From positions 2,604,001 to 2,668,000 of the forward strand of contig JASSUI010000001.1 of the NCBI GenBank assembly GCA_031963415.1: a stretch of 64,000 bases of DNA. The letters are read 5' to 3'. This document shows, in pieces, positions 1 to 9,423 of this stretch. Below the pieces are notes generated by a model that saw only the letters and a program-made list of their open reading frames with translations, made no database searches and had not been told where the DNA came from. The stretch is from JASSUD01 sp031963415 (GTDB taxonomy: Bacteria > Pseudomonadota > Gammaproteobacteria > Burkholderiales > Burkholderiaceae). Numbering within the stretch: position 1 is the stretch's first letter; the number at the start of each line of letters is the position of its first letter. Made by a program: the position numbers and the translations under genes.

Positions 1-319
1 TTTCAACATCATTTGATTTGGGTGTTTTACTATCTGCGTTTTCTAAAAAATTATTGGCTAAATCAATAATATGTCTTTTTCTTCCGTCAATATTTTCTGA
101 AAATCTCAATAATTCATTAAATATATCATCTATACCTTTTGGCGATGATGGGCTAACAATAGTTCTCTCTGATGAACTACTCGCCGCTGTCCATACCGAC
201 GAACCACTAGAATTACTTGCTGTTCTTAACCTCTCAGACTTCGGGTAGCCATGGGAGCCATAGTAACTATTTTGTCTAGTAGTGCTGATAGAACCTAATA
301 GAGGTAATGTTCTGGTCAT
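1..319 (-). CDS. Unrecognised Ser-rich protein, N-terminal part (runs off left edge)
   Basis: The minus strand is open from an ATG at 317-319 to the window edge, giving 106 codons with no stop. An AGGCGG-like ribosome site lies about 10 bases upstream. The protein begins MTRTLPLLGSISTTRQ and has a polar, Ser/Thr-rich, probably disordered first 60 residues with a run of five serines. A more ordered amphipathic stretch follows (DDIFNELLRFSENIDG, then a Lys/Arg/His patch). No family is recognised. A Ser-rich disordered leader is compatible with a secreted effector, but this is only a suggestion. The plus-strand reading of the same stretch is antisense to it and lacks a good start. Confidence 0.55.
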   Translation of the reverse strand, partial: MTRTLPLLGSISTTRQNSYYGSHGYPKSERLRTASNSSGSSVWTAASSSSERTIVSPSSPKGIDDIFNELLRFSENIDGRKRHIIDLANNFLENADSKTPKSNDVE

Positions 320-548
320 AAGAAAATTTCCGCCTTTCTAAGAATTTGCTTACTATATTTATGGATTTATTGAGATTTCCTTGCGGAAAATACTCTAAAT
401 TTCATACTTGTGATTCTGAAAATTTGACGGGATAAATCTTATTTATAATAAGGAAATTTCTTTGGATCAGAACATTAGAAGCTAAAGTAGCATGGTTTGC
501 GTGAAGATTAGATAGCTCGAATTTCCAACTCGCTGCTTTTCAAGTTTC

Positions 549-1040
549 TTAATTACGAAAATTATTGAACTCAAGGGGCATATCGGTAATATCTTTTTTC
601 AACAAACCGATAGCGGTTTGTAAGTCATCTCGTTTTGTCCCTGTGACACGCACAGACTCGCCTTGAATGCTGGCTTGAACTTTAATTTTGCTGTCTTTGA
701 CGTATTTGACGATTTTTTTACAAAGTTCAGTCGATAGACCCTCTCGTAGCTTAGCGACTTGTTTACGTTTATCGGCACTCATTTTTTCTACGTTTTGATA
801 GTCTAAAAAACGAACATCGACTTGGCGTTTGGCTAGTTTTAGAAGTAATACATCTTTGACTTGCTCTAGCTGGAAATCGTTATCGGCATAGAGGGTTAGG
901 GCAGATTCTTTTTCGTTGTACTCAACGCGAGCATCTGAACCTTTGAAATCAAAGCGAGTGCTAATTTCTTTATTCGCTTGATCTACTGCGTTTCTTACTT
1001 CAACTTTATTAGGCTCAGAAACAATATCAAATGAAGGCAT
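549..1040 (-). CDS. yajQ: YajQ-family nucleotide-binding protein
   Basis: The 163-residue product starts MPSFDIVSEPNKVEVRNAVD, the signature N-terminus of YajQ/UPF0234, and has the usual family length. The family is a cytosolic protein of two RRM-like ferredoxin folds. Members bind nucleotides or tRNA in vitro, and in Xanthomonas the homologue binds cyclic di-GMP and affects virulence transcription. The second domain carries the expected KIVKYVKDSKIKVQASIQGE segment. The ATG at 1038-1040 follows AAGGAAATTTCC and gives the canonical N-terminus. It is transcribed in the same direction as the ABC exporter behind it but is separated from it by a strong hairpin, so it is probably its own unit. Confidence 0.95.
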   Translation of the reverse strand: MPSFDIVSEPNKVEVRNAVDQANKEISTRFDFKGSDARVEYNEKESALTLYADNDFQLEQVKDVLLLKLAKRQVDVRFLDYQNVEKMSADKRKQVAKLREGLSTELCKKIVKYVKDSKIKVQASIQGESVRVTGTKRDDLQTAIGLLKKDITDMPLEFNNFRN

Positions 1041-1066
1041 GGAAATTTCCTTGAAGAATAAAGTAG

Positions 1067-1092
1067 GGGAGCACTAAATGTTTAGTGCTCCC
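1067..1092 (-). terminator. Perfect 12-bp hairpin downstream of the ABC exporter
   Basis: GGGAGCACTAAA, a two-base loop and its exact complement form a 12-bp stem with no mismatch. It lies 13 bases past the stop codon of the ABC exporter, read on the minus strand, and is followed on that strand by a moderately T-rich stretch. It also sits just before the yajQ start, so it separates the two genes. Confidence 0.75.
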
Positions 1093-1104
1093 TTAATAAG
1101 CTAA

Positions 1105-2979
1105 CTATATATTACCGCGTTGCATTTCCCACAGTTTCGCATATCTTCCTTTCATTGCTAGCAGATCTTGATGGGATCCGTCTTCGACAATTCTGCCTTG
1201 ATGAAATACCAAAATACGATCCATATCGAGTAGCGTAGATAATCGGTGAGCAATTACTAAAGTAGTGCAGTTACGTTTTTGCCTAGAAAGGCTGTAAAGG
1301 CTCTCTTGAATTTCCGTTTCTGTTAACGAGTCAAGCGCGGAAGTGGCTTCGTCCAAAATGAGAAGTGGCGCATTTTTTAAGAATGCTCGGGCAATGGCAA
1401 TACGTTGACGTTGCCCCCCTGAGAGTTTAACGCCACGTTCACCGACTAGCGTATCGTAACCATCGGAAAGTTGTTTAATAAAACTATCACATCTTGCCAA
1501 ATGAGCGGCTTCATAGACAGCTTCATCACTTGCTTCAGGAGCACCATAGCGAATATTTTCTAAAACGCTTCTGTGAAAAAGTAGGGGGTCTTGCGGGATA
1601 AAGCTAATATTTTCGCGCAATGAAGCTTGTGTAACGTGCCGGATATCTTGTCCATCAATCAAAATGCGTCCCGCCTGAAGATCGTAATAGCGTAAGATCA
1701 GCTGGACAAAGGTCGTTTTTCCCCCGCCAGACTCCCCAACTAACCCCACTTTTTCACTGGCCCTTAAATGGATGGTTTGAGGTAGCGTTTTTCTATAGTG
1801 GATAACGTTAATGTTTGGCTTAGAGGAAGCATTTTCTTCGGTAGAGGCGATTTTTTTCGCGCTCCTATAGTCAAATACTACGTTATCAAACACGATATCC
1901 CCGTGCGTTACCACTAGCTTTTTAGCATCAGCACTATCTTGAATTTCAGGTGCGATCTGCAGCAGTGATAAGGCTTGGTTGCATACCCCCATCTCTTTAA
2001 AAAGTTCAGGCAGTTGATTACTCAGCATCCACAGCATGCCTGTAATCCCCCAACTGGCAGTCACAACTAAAATGGCTTCACCAAGGGTTATCATGCCGCG
2101 GCTCCACGCAAATAGCGCGTAACCTATTTCACCTATGCCAATGCAAAGCGCGGCAGCGAGGCCAAGCACGATCTTCATTTTCTCGATATAAAACAAAGAT
2201 TCAGCTTGCTGTTGCTGTTCTTCATCCTGGCCTGGCAAAAATTCGCTGTATTCAAAGGATTGGCGAGAGAAGATGCGCACGGCTGTCATATTCGAAAAAA
2301 TATCGACGATACGCCCTTGTACAGTGCTACGGGTAGCAGCATGAATTTCAGATCGTTGATTACAACGAGGCGCAAAGTACAGTGCGATGCCGATATGCAG
2401 CGCGGCCCAGCATAAAAAAATGACTGAAAAAATATAACTTAACTTAGCAAAAACCGCTGCAATGACGACAGCGGAGCACAGCACCGGAATCAACTGACCA
2501 ATTAAGATAGTAAAAATACGTGTCGGCCCACGGCTAATGTCATTCACTTTGTTAGCCATGCTCCCAGCGGGATGATTGGCGAAAAAAGCGTGCGAATGCT
2601 CCATTAGATGTTGCAACATGGATTTTCGTATTGCCGCTTCAAAGCGAGGGAAAAGCCATGCGTTAGAAAAACCGTACAGACGATACGTGACATCCATCAA
2701 GAGCCAGGCTCCCATCAGTGCAACAAAAGCCATAAATGAATCTGACTTTATAAAGGAACCCAATGACAAGGCTGCCGACGTTGCAGATTGATTGCGCAGC
2801 ATCGTGTCTAAAAAAATACGCAACAAGGAAGGCCACAAAGAAGTTTCGACAACCATTGCCGCTACAGCAAAGAGCAATGTTGCTAGAAACGCCCAGCGGT
2901 AAGTACGGATAAAAGGCGAAAGAAAAGCCGATAACGTTAAAGAATGAGAAGGCGATGAACGCTTTATTAAGAAAGACAT
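1105..2979 (-). CDS. ABC exporter, fused permease-ATPase (MsbA/heavy-metal type)
   Basis: This is a half-size ABC exporter. An N-terminal six-helix membrane domain (about residues 20-310) is followed by a nucleotide-binding domain. Visible motifs are Walker A GESGGGKTT, signature LSGGQRQRIAIARA, Walker B LLILDEATSALDS and H-loop AHRLST. Homodimers of this class flip lipids, peptides or drugs across the inner membrane; the substrate cannot be read from the sequence. The start is uncertain. The frame stays open upstream to a TTG at 3102 and an ATG at 3090, but those add 37-41 residues with no family resemblance. I prefer the ATG at 2977-2979 (MSFLIKRSSPSH), although its ribosome site is weak. 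Residues 380-400 between the domains form a linker with a Ser/Glu-rich insertion before the Walker A region. Confidence 0.9.
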   Translation of the reverse strand: MSFLIKRSSPSHSLTLSAFLSPFIRTYRWAFLATLLFAVAAMVVETSLWPSLLRIFLDTMLRNQSATSAALSLGSFIKSDSFMAFVALMGAWLLMDVTYRLYGFSNAWLFPRFEAAIRKSMLQHLMEHSHAFFANHPAGSMANKVNDISRGPTRIFTILIGQLIPVLCSAVVIAAVFAKLSYIFSVIFLCWAALHIGIALYFAPRCNQRSEIHAATRSTVQGRIVDIFSNMTAVRIFSRQSFEYSEFLPGQDEEQQQQAESLFYIEKMKIVLGLAAALCIGIGEIGYALFAWSRGMITLGEAILVVTASWGITGMLWMLSNQLPELFKEMGVCNQALSLLQIAPEIQDSADAKKLVVTHGDIVFDNVVFDYRSAKKIASTEENASSKPNINVIHYRKTLPQTIHLRASEKVGLVGESGGGKTTFVQLILRYYDLQAGRILIDGQDIRHVTQASLRENISFIPQDPLLFHRSVLENIRYGAPEASDEAVYEAAHLARCDSFIKQLSDGYDTLVGERGVKLSGGQRQRIAIARAFLKNAPLLILDEATSALDSLTETEIQESLYSLSRQKRNCTTLVIAHRLSTLLDMDRILVFHQGRIVEDGSHQDLLAMKGRYAKLWEMQRGNI

Positions 2980-3494
2980 AATAATAGAAGATATTGAAAG
3001 CGGTTTAAAACTGACTGATAGCTTTGGAAAGGGAGGGCACTTGGCAAGAGTGTTTGCCTGAAATTTTTGCAAAAGAATAAATAACGGCATAACGCTCGAC
3101 AAAGTCTAGTCGTGCGCGATCACTCTTAACCTGGCGCGAAGCCTGCTTGGAAGAGGGGAAATGCTATGAAGAGAATGAATTTAGAATTGAATTGACTGAT
3201 AACGGCACCTGAAAAAATACAGGAAAATTTAGTTGTTTTTGATAGAGACAGATCATACCTCATCAATGGTTTGGATGCATTAGGGTTATCTATCTAAATT
3301 GTTTGCACTGTGTTGTTAGCGCTACGGTGAGGATGCTTTGAAGAAATGCTGAGAGCTTGTTCAAGTGCCCCTATCTGAGAGTGAGTGATAAATTTGTTCT
3401 GCACTTTATCTTCTGAAAGTTTGACGGCGTTTCGTGTCCATATCAGGACCTCTTATCTCTTGCTAGATAATTATGCTTTAAGAGGAATATCGTT
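2980..3494. promoter_or_regulatory. Divergent intergenic region
   Basis: This stretch separates the leftward ABC exporter from the rightward two-gene unit, so it must hold both promoters. It contains AT-rich patches but no convincing -35/-10 pair, operator or RNA gene that I can assign. AGAGG lies upstream of the ATG at 3495. Confidence 0.35.
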
Positions 3495-4385
3495 ATGGGT
3501 ATGTTTGGGAAATATAAGATGATCGGTCGCTTTCCTTTTTTAAAGAAAGAGGAAAAGGAACTCCCTGAAGTGCCAAAAAATCTTCCTCCTTTACCCCGCT
3601 CAAAGCAAGAGCGCTTATCAGCTATATCTAGTTTAGGTCCTTTGAATGAGGGAGCTACAAATAAACCAAGAGCACAAATTGTCTTCGTTGACGGGGGAGT
3701 ATTACCCAAAAAAAATTATGATTTTTTATCTGATCGTTCGGCGTTTAATCAGCGTCTTATTCAGCATTTCATTAAAGAAAAAGATGAAATAAAAAATAAA
3801 ACAATTGATGAAATAAAAGATAAAATAGAGAAAAATATAGCAAAAGAGATACAAAAAGAAATTGTTAATGATCTTCATATAGAAAAAGGAATGAAGCTTA
3901 AAGAAGTAATTGATGTGTTGCCTCGGTTTAAAATTAAAGAAATGGCAGATGAAATATATAAAAATTTAGTCAGATCAATTATGGCTGAGGAGATAAATTC
4001 AAAAAAAATAGAAACTAGATATTTAATGTATAAAATATTTATAGATTTAAATATTCCATTTTTTTCTTCGGATGAGCGAGCGGAAAGTAAGAAGAATTAT
4101 CTTTTCTACTTAAAAAAAATTATTTTTGATTGTATAGAAAAAGGAGAATCATCAGTGTTTCTTCCTAAGCAGGAAAAATATAAGGATATATTGGAAATTC
4201 TATCTAATGAACTGCTGGATAAAAAAATAGTAGATAGCGTACAATTTACGCAAGAACGCCTACTGGAAGCAGAAGCGCTAGAAATAACCGCGACGAAAGA
4301 ATTAAATATGTTTTTGGGCAGTCTTACTTTGGACGATATTATTAAGAGACGTCAAGCAATTCTTAGTTCAAAAGGATTTTTATAA
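3495..4385 (+). CDS. Unrecognised Lys/Glu-rich helical protein
   Basis: The 296-residue protein has no family that I recognise. After a basic, proline-containing leader (FPFLKKEEKELPEVPKNLPP) it is dominated by charged helical sequence. Residues 95-125 have alternating Lys and Glu/Asp with Ile at heptad-like spacing (EIKNKTIDEIKDKIEKN), so a coiled coil is likely. There is no signal peptide or membrane segment. The DNA is clearly more AT-rich than its neighbours, which suggests transfer or relaxed selection. The stop codon abuts the ATG of the following DUF4385 gene, so the two are probably co-transcribed. The ATG at 3495 follows AGAGG at suitable distance. Confidence 0.7.
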   Translation: MGMFGKYKMIGRFPFLKKEEKELPEVPKNLPPLPRSKQERLSAISSLGPLNEGATNKPRAQIVFVDGGVLPKKNYDFLSDRSAFNQRLIQHFIKEKDEIKNKTIDEIKDKIEKNIAKEIQKEIVNDLHIEKGMKLKEVIDVLPRFKIKEMADEIYKNLVRSIMAEEINSKKIETRYLMYKIFIDLNIPFFSSDERAESKKNYLFYLKKIIFDCIEKGESSVFLPKQEKYKDILEILSNELLDKKIVDSVQFTQERLLEAEALEITATKELNMFLGSLTLDDIIKRRQAILSSKGFL

Positions 4386-4886
4386 ATGGTTTATAAAATC
4401 TCCACAAAACAACATAAAGAAGAGAATTGGAATAATATTAAGGATAGCTATCCCTGGAATTCTCAAACGAATTATCGCCTATTCCCTGGAAAATATAAGG
4501 TAGGAAAAGGTGAGCAGGGCGTTCTTTTATGCGAGCCTTATAAATCAGAAATTTTGCCTCACTGGCGTTTTAAAGACGCTAGTGTTGCCACAGTAAGTAG
4601 CACTAAAATTCTCGATATGTTTCAAGCATATCTTGAAAAAAGAGATTTTGTAGGGGCGGATATGGCACGCAAATTTCTACAAATGGGTTATACACGCGCT
4701 CGACGCTACGCAAATCACGCAGGGGGAAGAAAATATAATCCGCAAACCGGGGAAGAATTACCCCGTTCACCAGAGGATCCTGTAAAAGCAGAAAGCGCTG
4801 CTATTTTTTATCAGAAATGGCAAGAAGCAGAAAATAATTATCTATATAAAAAAATGAAAGAAGAGTGGAAAAGAAATTGCGGTTAA
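4386..4886 (+). CDS. DUF4385 family protein
   Basis: The 166-residue protein matches the DUF4385 pattern I know: a central GKGEQGVLLCEPYKSEILPHWRFK block followed at a distance by DMARKFLQMGYTRARRYANH and a conserved GGRKY. The family is widespread in bacteria and in phages, is cytosolic and has no established function. Length is typical. The ATG directly follows the stop codon of the upstream Lys-rich gene, so translational coupling is likely. A functional link with that unrecognised protein is inference only. Confidence 0.85.
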   Translation: MVYKISTKQHKEENWNNIKDSYPWNSQTNYRLFPGKYKVGKGEQGVLLCEPYKSEILPHWRFKDASVATVSSTKILDMFQAYLEKRDFVGADMARKFLQMGYTRARRYANHAGGRKYNPQTGEELPRSPEDPVKAESAAIFYQKWQEAENNYLYKKMKEEWKRNCG

Positions 4887-5074
4887 AAGACCTAATAATT
4901 TTTGAAGGACTTGTTTTAGGATTATCCACATCTGAATAGAAATGGGGACTCAAAAAAGAAAGCAACCTATTATATTCTGCAAGACTATTTTCAACTTAAA
5001 GAATTTGAAAGTAAGTTCAAGGAGTTCGGAAAGAGGGGAAAAAGCTATATTAAAACATACAATTTTACATAATC
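4887..5074. other. AT-rich spacer
   Basis: The spacer between the DUF4385 gene and the transposase fragment is AT-rich. It contains no convincing reading frame, RNA gene or clear terminator. Confidence 0.3.
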
Positions 5075-5077
5075 CTA

Positions 5078-5672
5078 ATTATCAAATTTTTTAATCAATG
5101 GCGAAAGCCGAGCCACGTCGTCATCTCGTACAAGATAGCCCTCCTTGCGTAGCTGGTTCAAAGCGGCTTCCATGTAGACTGTGTTCCACAGCACGATCAT
5201 GTTGAGCACCAGGCCCAAAGCCCCCAACTGGTCTTCCTGCCCCTCGCGGTAATGCTGACGTAGTTCGCCGCGCCTGCCGTGGAAGACAGCGCGGGCCACG
5301 CTGTGACGGCCTTCGCCCCGGTTGAGCTGGGTCAGCGTACCACGACGCTTAGCCTAATCGTCGATATAGGTCAGGGTGTGCAGCGTCTTGTCGATCCGCC
5401 CGAACTCGGCGATAGCCTGAGCCAATCGGGTTGGTCGATCGCCAATCTGGAGCGTACGCATAATGCTGGTGGCTGACACCTGGCCAAGCTTGAGCAAGCC
5501 AGCCAGGCGTAGCATGTCGTCCCAATATGGCGCGATTTTCTGTAGATTAAAGTGGTGTGTCGAGATTGGATTGAGCAATCCATAGTCGGCTTGCGGGTCG
5601 ATGCGCCAAAAGCGTGTGCCGCCGACATCGGCCAGGCGCGGACTGAAGCGGTAGCCCAACAAAAAGTCTACT
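5078..5672 (-). pseudogene. Tn3-family transposase fragment
   Basis: The minus strand encodes a central-to-late piece of a Tn3-type transposase. The part beginning GYRFSPRLADVGGTRFWRID and running to TLHTLTYIDD is followed in the same frame by a stop codon. The frame then continues as TLTQLNRGEGRHSVARAVFH, then LGALGLVLNMIVLWNTVYM and VRDDDVARLSPL. Family members read straight through the region holding the stop. The C-terminus breaks off after ARLSPL into unrelated residues, and the N-terminal two thirds of the protein (normally near 1,000 residues) are absent. It is therefore a dead fragment: truncated at both ends and interrupted once. No terminal inverted repeat was found nearby. Confidence 0.85.
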
Positions 5673-5836
5673 CACAAAGATAGCAGTAAAATACGAACCA
5701 TAAATTTTCGTAGTGCGTTGCCCCAAGGCATATCCTACTGCCAAAAATGGCTGGAACTGGATTCACTTTAAGTTCTGACGCTCAGCAAAAAAAGAGGTGG
5801 CCCTATTCCACGCTTACTCGATGAAAGGCACAGTCT

Positions 5837-7448
5837 ATGTCAATTTATATTCCAAGCACCGCTATTCCATCCTATTCCGCCGTACAAAAATCTCTAACGC
5901 CTTCATTACCTTCACTACCGGTTGAAATCCAAGAAGAAATAGAAAATCATCTGCAAGGATGGGAGCGGCAGAATCTCTTTAAAGCATTGACTACGGTGAC
6001 GCATCGCGGCGAGCCAGTGGACTCACCTGCTTTGAAGTTACACCTGTTGCAGCAAAGGATTGCGGCCAAACATCATCAGAGTTTGGCAAGCTCGGACAAG
6101 AGCTTAAACACCTTTGCATTGAATCAATTGCAAAAACTAGAGGAACGGGGACAGCTCGATAAAGTAGTCGAGAAGCGTGCACTTTTTGGGCTATTGATCC
6201 TTGTTGGGAATCCGGCGATATATGGCTATTTAAGAGAAAAAATCGAACAAGAGCCGAGGTTAAAGAAAACGCTACTGCACTGGGTCGAACGCTCAAAGAC
6301 CGAAGAAGTGCAGATGATGGCGGCCAATGCGACGACTCTGTTAGTCAAAAGTGGGGTTCAGTTTAACGGAGCCGATTTAAGAGGAATCCGTGTCCCTGGC
6401 GCAGATCTGAGTTTTGGAGTCTTTGATTCAGCCCAATTACAAGGGGCAAATTTAAGCCATGTCCACCTTCGAGCGAGCTCGCTGCGTCAGGCAAATTTAA
6501 GGGGTGCATGTATGGATGGGGTGCAGTTTGGCGAATGGCCAACTCTCCAAGAAGAGCACGTGATCTATGCCTGTGCGTATTCACCGGATGGAAAAAACTG
6601 TGCGCTGGGTCTGGTAAATGGCAAGATCAACGTATATGACACGTCAAGCTGGACCAAAACCCTTACCTTAGAAGGGCATACCGACAGGGTTCGTAGCGTG
6701 GCGTATTCGCCAAGCGGCCACCAGATTGCCTCGATCAGTAAGGATAAAACAGTGCGATTGTGGGACGCGCACAGGGCAACCTTGAGCACATCTTAAGCAC
6801 AGGTACCAGAACTGTTCAAAGAATAAATCATTGGTATTCCGTAGCGTATTCGCCGGATGGCAAGCAACTTGCCTCAAGCAGTTATAACGAGACGGTACAC
6901 GTGTGGAATCCACTCAGCGGCGACCTTATATACACCTTGGTCGGACATATCGGCCCTGTTTTAAGCGTGGCGTACTCACCCAATGGCAACCAGATCGCCT
7001 CCGGCAGTGAGGACAAGACAGTGCGTCTGTGGAATGTGACAAGCGGTGAGCTGCTCTACCTTTTACGAGGACATGACCGTTTTGTGACTAGCGTGGCGTA
7101 TTCGCCAAATGATAAGCAGATTGCCTCAGGCAGTTGGGACAAGACGGTGCGCCTAGGCGCACCTTAACAAGTTATACCCGCGGCATAAATAGCGTCGTGT
7201 ATTCACCGAGTGGAGAGCAAATCGCCTTTGGCGGCTTTGACGGTTTTGAGCGGAGGGCAGCACACCTGTGGGAGGTGGAAAAAGATCAAGAAGGCGATAA
7301 AGACAAACTGGTTTCGAATCCCAGGCATGAGGCGCTGGACGCGACGGATACATTAATAGATGGCGTACAGGGGTTAAGCGAGGTGAATAGAGCGCTGATG
7401 AAACAGCGAGGCGCAAATGATGAGGTTGTATTGTCTGATTTAGCTTGA
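5837..7448 (+). pseudogene. Broken F-box-like / pentapeptide / WD40-repeat gene
   Basis: Three consecutive frames add up to one eukaryotic-like protein. Residues 25-60 (SLPSLPVEIQEEIENHLQG) resemble an F-box. Next come a helical region and pentapeptide repeats (FNGADLRGIR, GANLSHVHLRASSLRQANLR). At least six WD40 repeats follow (SVAYSPDGKQLASSS and variants). The first frame ends at 6796. A one-base loss near 6772-6775 shifts the reading to the second frame, where a residue series consistent with WDAHSGNLEHIL resumes. A second break near 7155 shifts again within a repeat, and the third frame ends at 7448. Two independent frameshifts inside repeats argue for decay rather than programmed recoding. 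The final 60 residues are a charged tail. Confidence 0.8.
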
Positions 7449-7642
7449 GTCGAAAGTAGGGCGTTGGCCATACGTATACGTAGCGAAAGGCCGCGGAGGT
7501 CTTTTGCTACGGTATATGCCAAAGGCAAAAATGCATTCTGTATTGAAGTATATGAATATCCAGATGGCCGTAATTAATCACGGTGCCGTGGTAGAACATA
7601 AACGCTTAAGCCATGTTCTTCAGGCAGCACAACTTCTACAGG

Positions 7643-8984
7643 GAAGGTGTCAGGAATTTTGTGTGAAAGAAGTCATATGATAATGAAGGTAATCAAAAAG
7701 TAAGCATATGACAAAGATAGACCAAGCGATATTAGATAAATTTTTAGAGGGAGTAGACCTGTCAAATCCGCACTCGATATTCACAGAAAGCGGGTTGTTT
7801 GGTCAGCTTAAAAAGTCACTAGCAGAAAGAATATTGCAGGGTGAATTAGCGCATCATCTCGAGCAAGAACGTAGCGTAGGCAAGATCAAGCGTAATCATA
7901 AAAATGGTAGCAGCAAGAAATCGGTCTTAGCGTCAGAAGACAAGCTGGAACTCGATATACCGCGAGATCGAGAAGGCAGTTTCACGCCGCAATTCATCGC
8001 TAAGCATCAGCGGCGACTATCGGGCTTTGACGATAAGGTGATCTCGCTTTACGCGCGAGGGTTACCGGTGCGCGAGATTCAAGCGCATTTAACCGAGTTG
8101 TATGGCTTAGAGGTCTCGCCTGATCTGATCTCAACGATCACCGCCGAAGTGATGGACGAAGTCAAGGAATGGCAGAATCGCCCGCTAGAACCGATGTATC
8201 CGTTGGTGTTTTTTGATGCCTTACGAGTCAAAATTCGAGATGAGGGCAGCGTTAAAAACAAAGCGGTCTATCTTGCTTTGGGTGTACGACCAGACGGTAC
8301 CAAGGAAATTCTGGGTATTTGGATTGAACAAACCGAAGGGGCAAAATTCTGGCTGAGGGTCATGACAGAGCTTAAAAATCGAGGCCTGTCTGACGTATTA
8401 ATCGCCGTCGTCGATGGACTCAAAGGCTTCCCAGAAGCCATTACAGCGACCTTTCCGCAAGCGCAAATCCAGACCTGTATCGTGCATTTAATTCGCAATA
8501 GCCTGGATTTTGTGAGCTGGAAAGACCGTAAGGCTGTCGCGGCAGAACTAAAAAATATTTATCGCGCCACCACCGAAACCGAGGCCGCTGTGGCGCTTGA
8601 GGTCTTTGCCGAAGGTCCATGGGGGCTGAAATATCCGCCGATTGCTTCAATTTGGCGGCGCCATTGGCAAGAAGTCATTCCTTTCTTTGCTTACCCGTTA
8701 GAAGTGCGAAAAATTATTTATACGACCAATGCCATTGAAAGCCTCCATATGCAAATACGGAAGGTCATTAAAAATCGAGGTCACTTCCCTAACGACCAGG
8801 CCGCCATCAAACTCATTTATTTGGCTTTGCGAAATATCACTAAAAATTGGACAATGCCACCTAATACATGGCGCACTGCAAAAGTTCAATTTGCCATTTT
8901 ATTTGGCGAGCGTTTTACAGCTTCATTATAAGAAGCTGTCATAGTTAACCGTGACCTCGGACACACAAAATATCTGACAGGCTC
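7643..8984 (+). mobile_element. IS256-family insertion sequence, 1,342 bp, apparently intact
   Basis: The element is bounded by imperfect 33-bp terminal inverted repeats at 7643-7675 and 8952-8984, which share about 24 of 33 positions including TGTCAG and ATTTTGTGTG. It is flanked by identical 8-bp direct repeats, TCTACAGG, at 7635-7642 and 8985-8992. Eight-base duplication is what IS256 members make. It carries a single full-length transposase and sits inside the ISNCY-type remnant, so it is the younger of the two. Confidence 0.92.
7708..8931 (+). CDS. IS256-family transposase (DDE, mutator type)
   Basis: The 407-residue transposase has full family length. The DDE residues can be placed in the expected contexts: Asp in VFFDALRVKI, Asp in AVVDGLKGFPEA and Glu in TTNAIESLHMQIRK. 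Also present are the family's C/H context QTCIVHLIRNSL and the N-terminal helix-turn-helix-like LPVREIQAHLTELYG. No frameshift or stop is seen, so it may be active. The ATG at 7708 gives the usual N-terminus. Confidence 0.95.
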   Translation: MTKIDQAILDKFLEGVDLSNPHSIFTESGLFGQLKKSLAERILQGELAHHLEQERSVGKIKRNHKNGSSKKSVLASEDKLELDIPRDREGSFTPQFIAKHQRRLSGFDDKVISLYARGLPVREIQAHLTELYGLEVSPDLISTITAEVMDEVKEWQNRPLEPMYPLVFFDALRVKIRDEGSVKNKAVYLALGVRPDGTKEILGIWIEQTEGAKFWLRVMTELKNRGLSDVLIAVVDGLKGFPEAITATFPQAQIQTCIVHLIRNSLDFVSWKDRKAVAAELKNIYRATTETEAAVALEVFAEGPWGLKYPPIASIWRRHWQEVIPFFAYPLEVRKIIYTTNAIESLHMQIRKVIKNRGHFPNDQAAIKLIYLALRNITKNWTMPPNTWRTAKVQFAILFGERFTASL

Positions 8985-9153
8985 TCTACAGGCGCAACGG
9001 GATAACCGCCCTATTTCTGGTCCTCCGTCGAGAGCTAATCAAGGTATAGCACCGAATCAGAAAAAGCGTCGAGCAGGCACCAAAAAAGCATTTTTCAAAA
9101 GTCAGTCATTTAGACGGCGACACTTTAACTTTGCTAGCACTGCGACATCTTAA

Positions 9154-9423
9154 CTTTGCCTTGACATTTAATGTAAGAGAATGGAATAGACGTCATACAC
9201 TTGCTATTGACCCGAGCCACCCTACCCCCCAAACCGTCAAACAAAATTGAGCAGTCCATTCACTCGAACGTTTTTAGGATGGTTCGCTCTGTCTCTATGC
9301 CTGCTTTTACCTTCTGACAAATCATGAACTGCAGTACTAATAGTGCTGTTGCTTCGGTTAACAGTTAAATCACAAGCACCATCATTGCATTTCCCTCTTC
9401 AACCCAATTTACATTGATTGTTT
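9154..9423. other. Spacer after the insertion region
   Basis: It begins with a near-repeat of the preceding remnant's tail (GCGACA followed by CTTTAACTTTGC, then GCGACATCTTAACTTTGCC), which may be the end of the old transposon. A C-rich patch (CACCCTACCCCCC) follows. I see no gene. It must contain the promoter of the next gene, but no clear elements were recognised. Confidence 0.3.

Larger units (their letters stand above)
7510..9153 (+). pseudogene. ISNCY-type transposase C-terminal remnant, split by an IS256 element
   Basis: On both sides of the IS256-family element lie pieces of one transposase C-terminus. Left of it is IEVYEYPDG, a frameshift, then INHGAVVEHKRLSHVLQAAQ. Right of it is AQRDNRPISGPPSRANQG followed by a basic tail and a stop at 9151-9153. 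Removing the element and one copy of the 8-bp duplication restores the uninterrupted reading QLLQAQRD. The pattern GAVVEHKRL...VLQ.AQ..Q.QRD is what I know from ISNCY-group transposases. The catalytic N-terminal part is missing, so the gene was already a remnant or was later deleted. Confidence 0.7.

Noticed and set aside
18..248. 76-residue plus-strand reading frame at the left edge
   Set aside because: It is antisense to a minus-strand frame that is open to the window edge, has a better ribosome site and protein-like composition.
6760..7167. Programmed frameshifting in the WD40 gene
   Set aside because: There is no slippery heptamer or stimulatory structure at either junction, and the second break loses several bases within a repeat; decay is the simpler reading.
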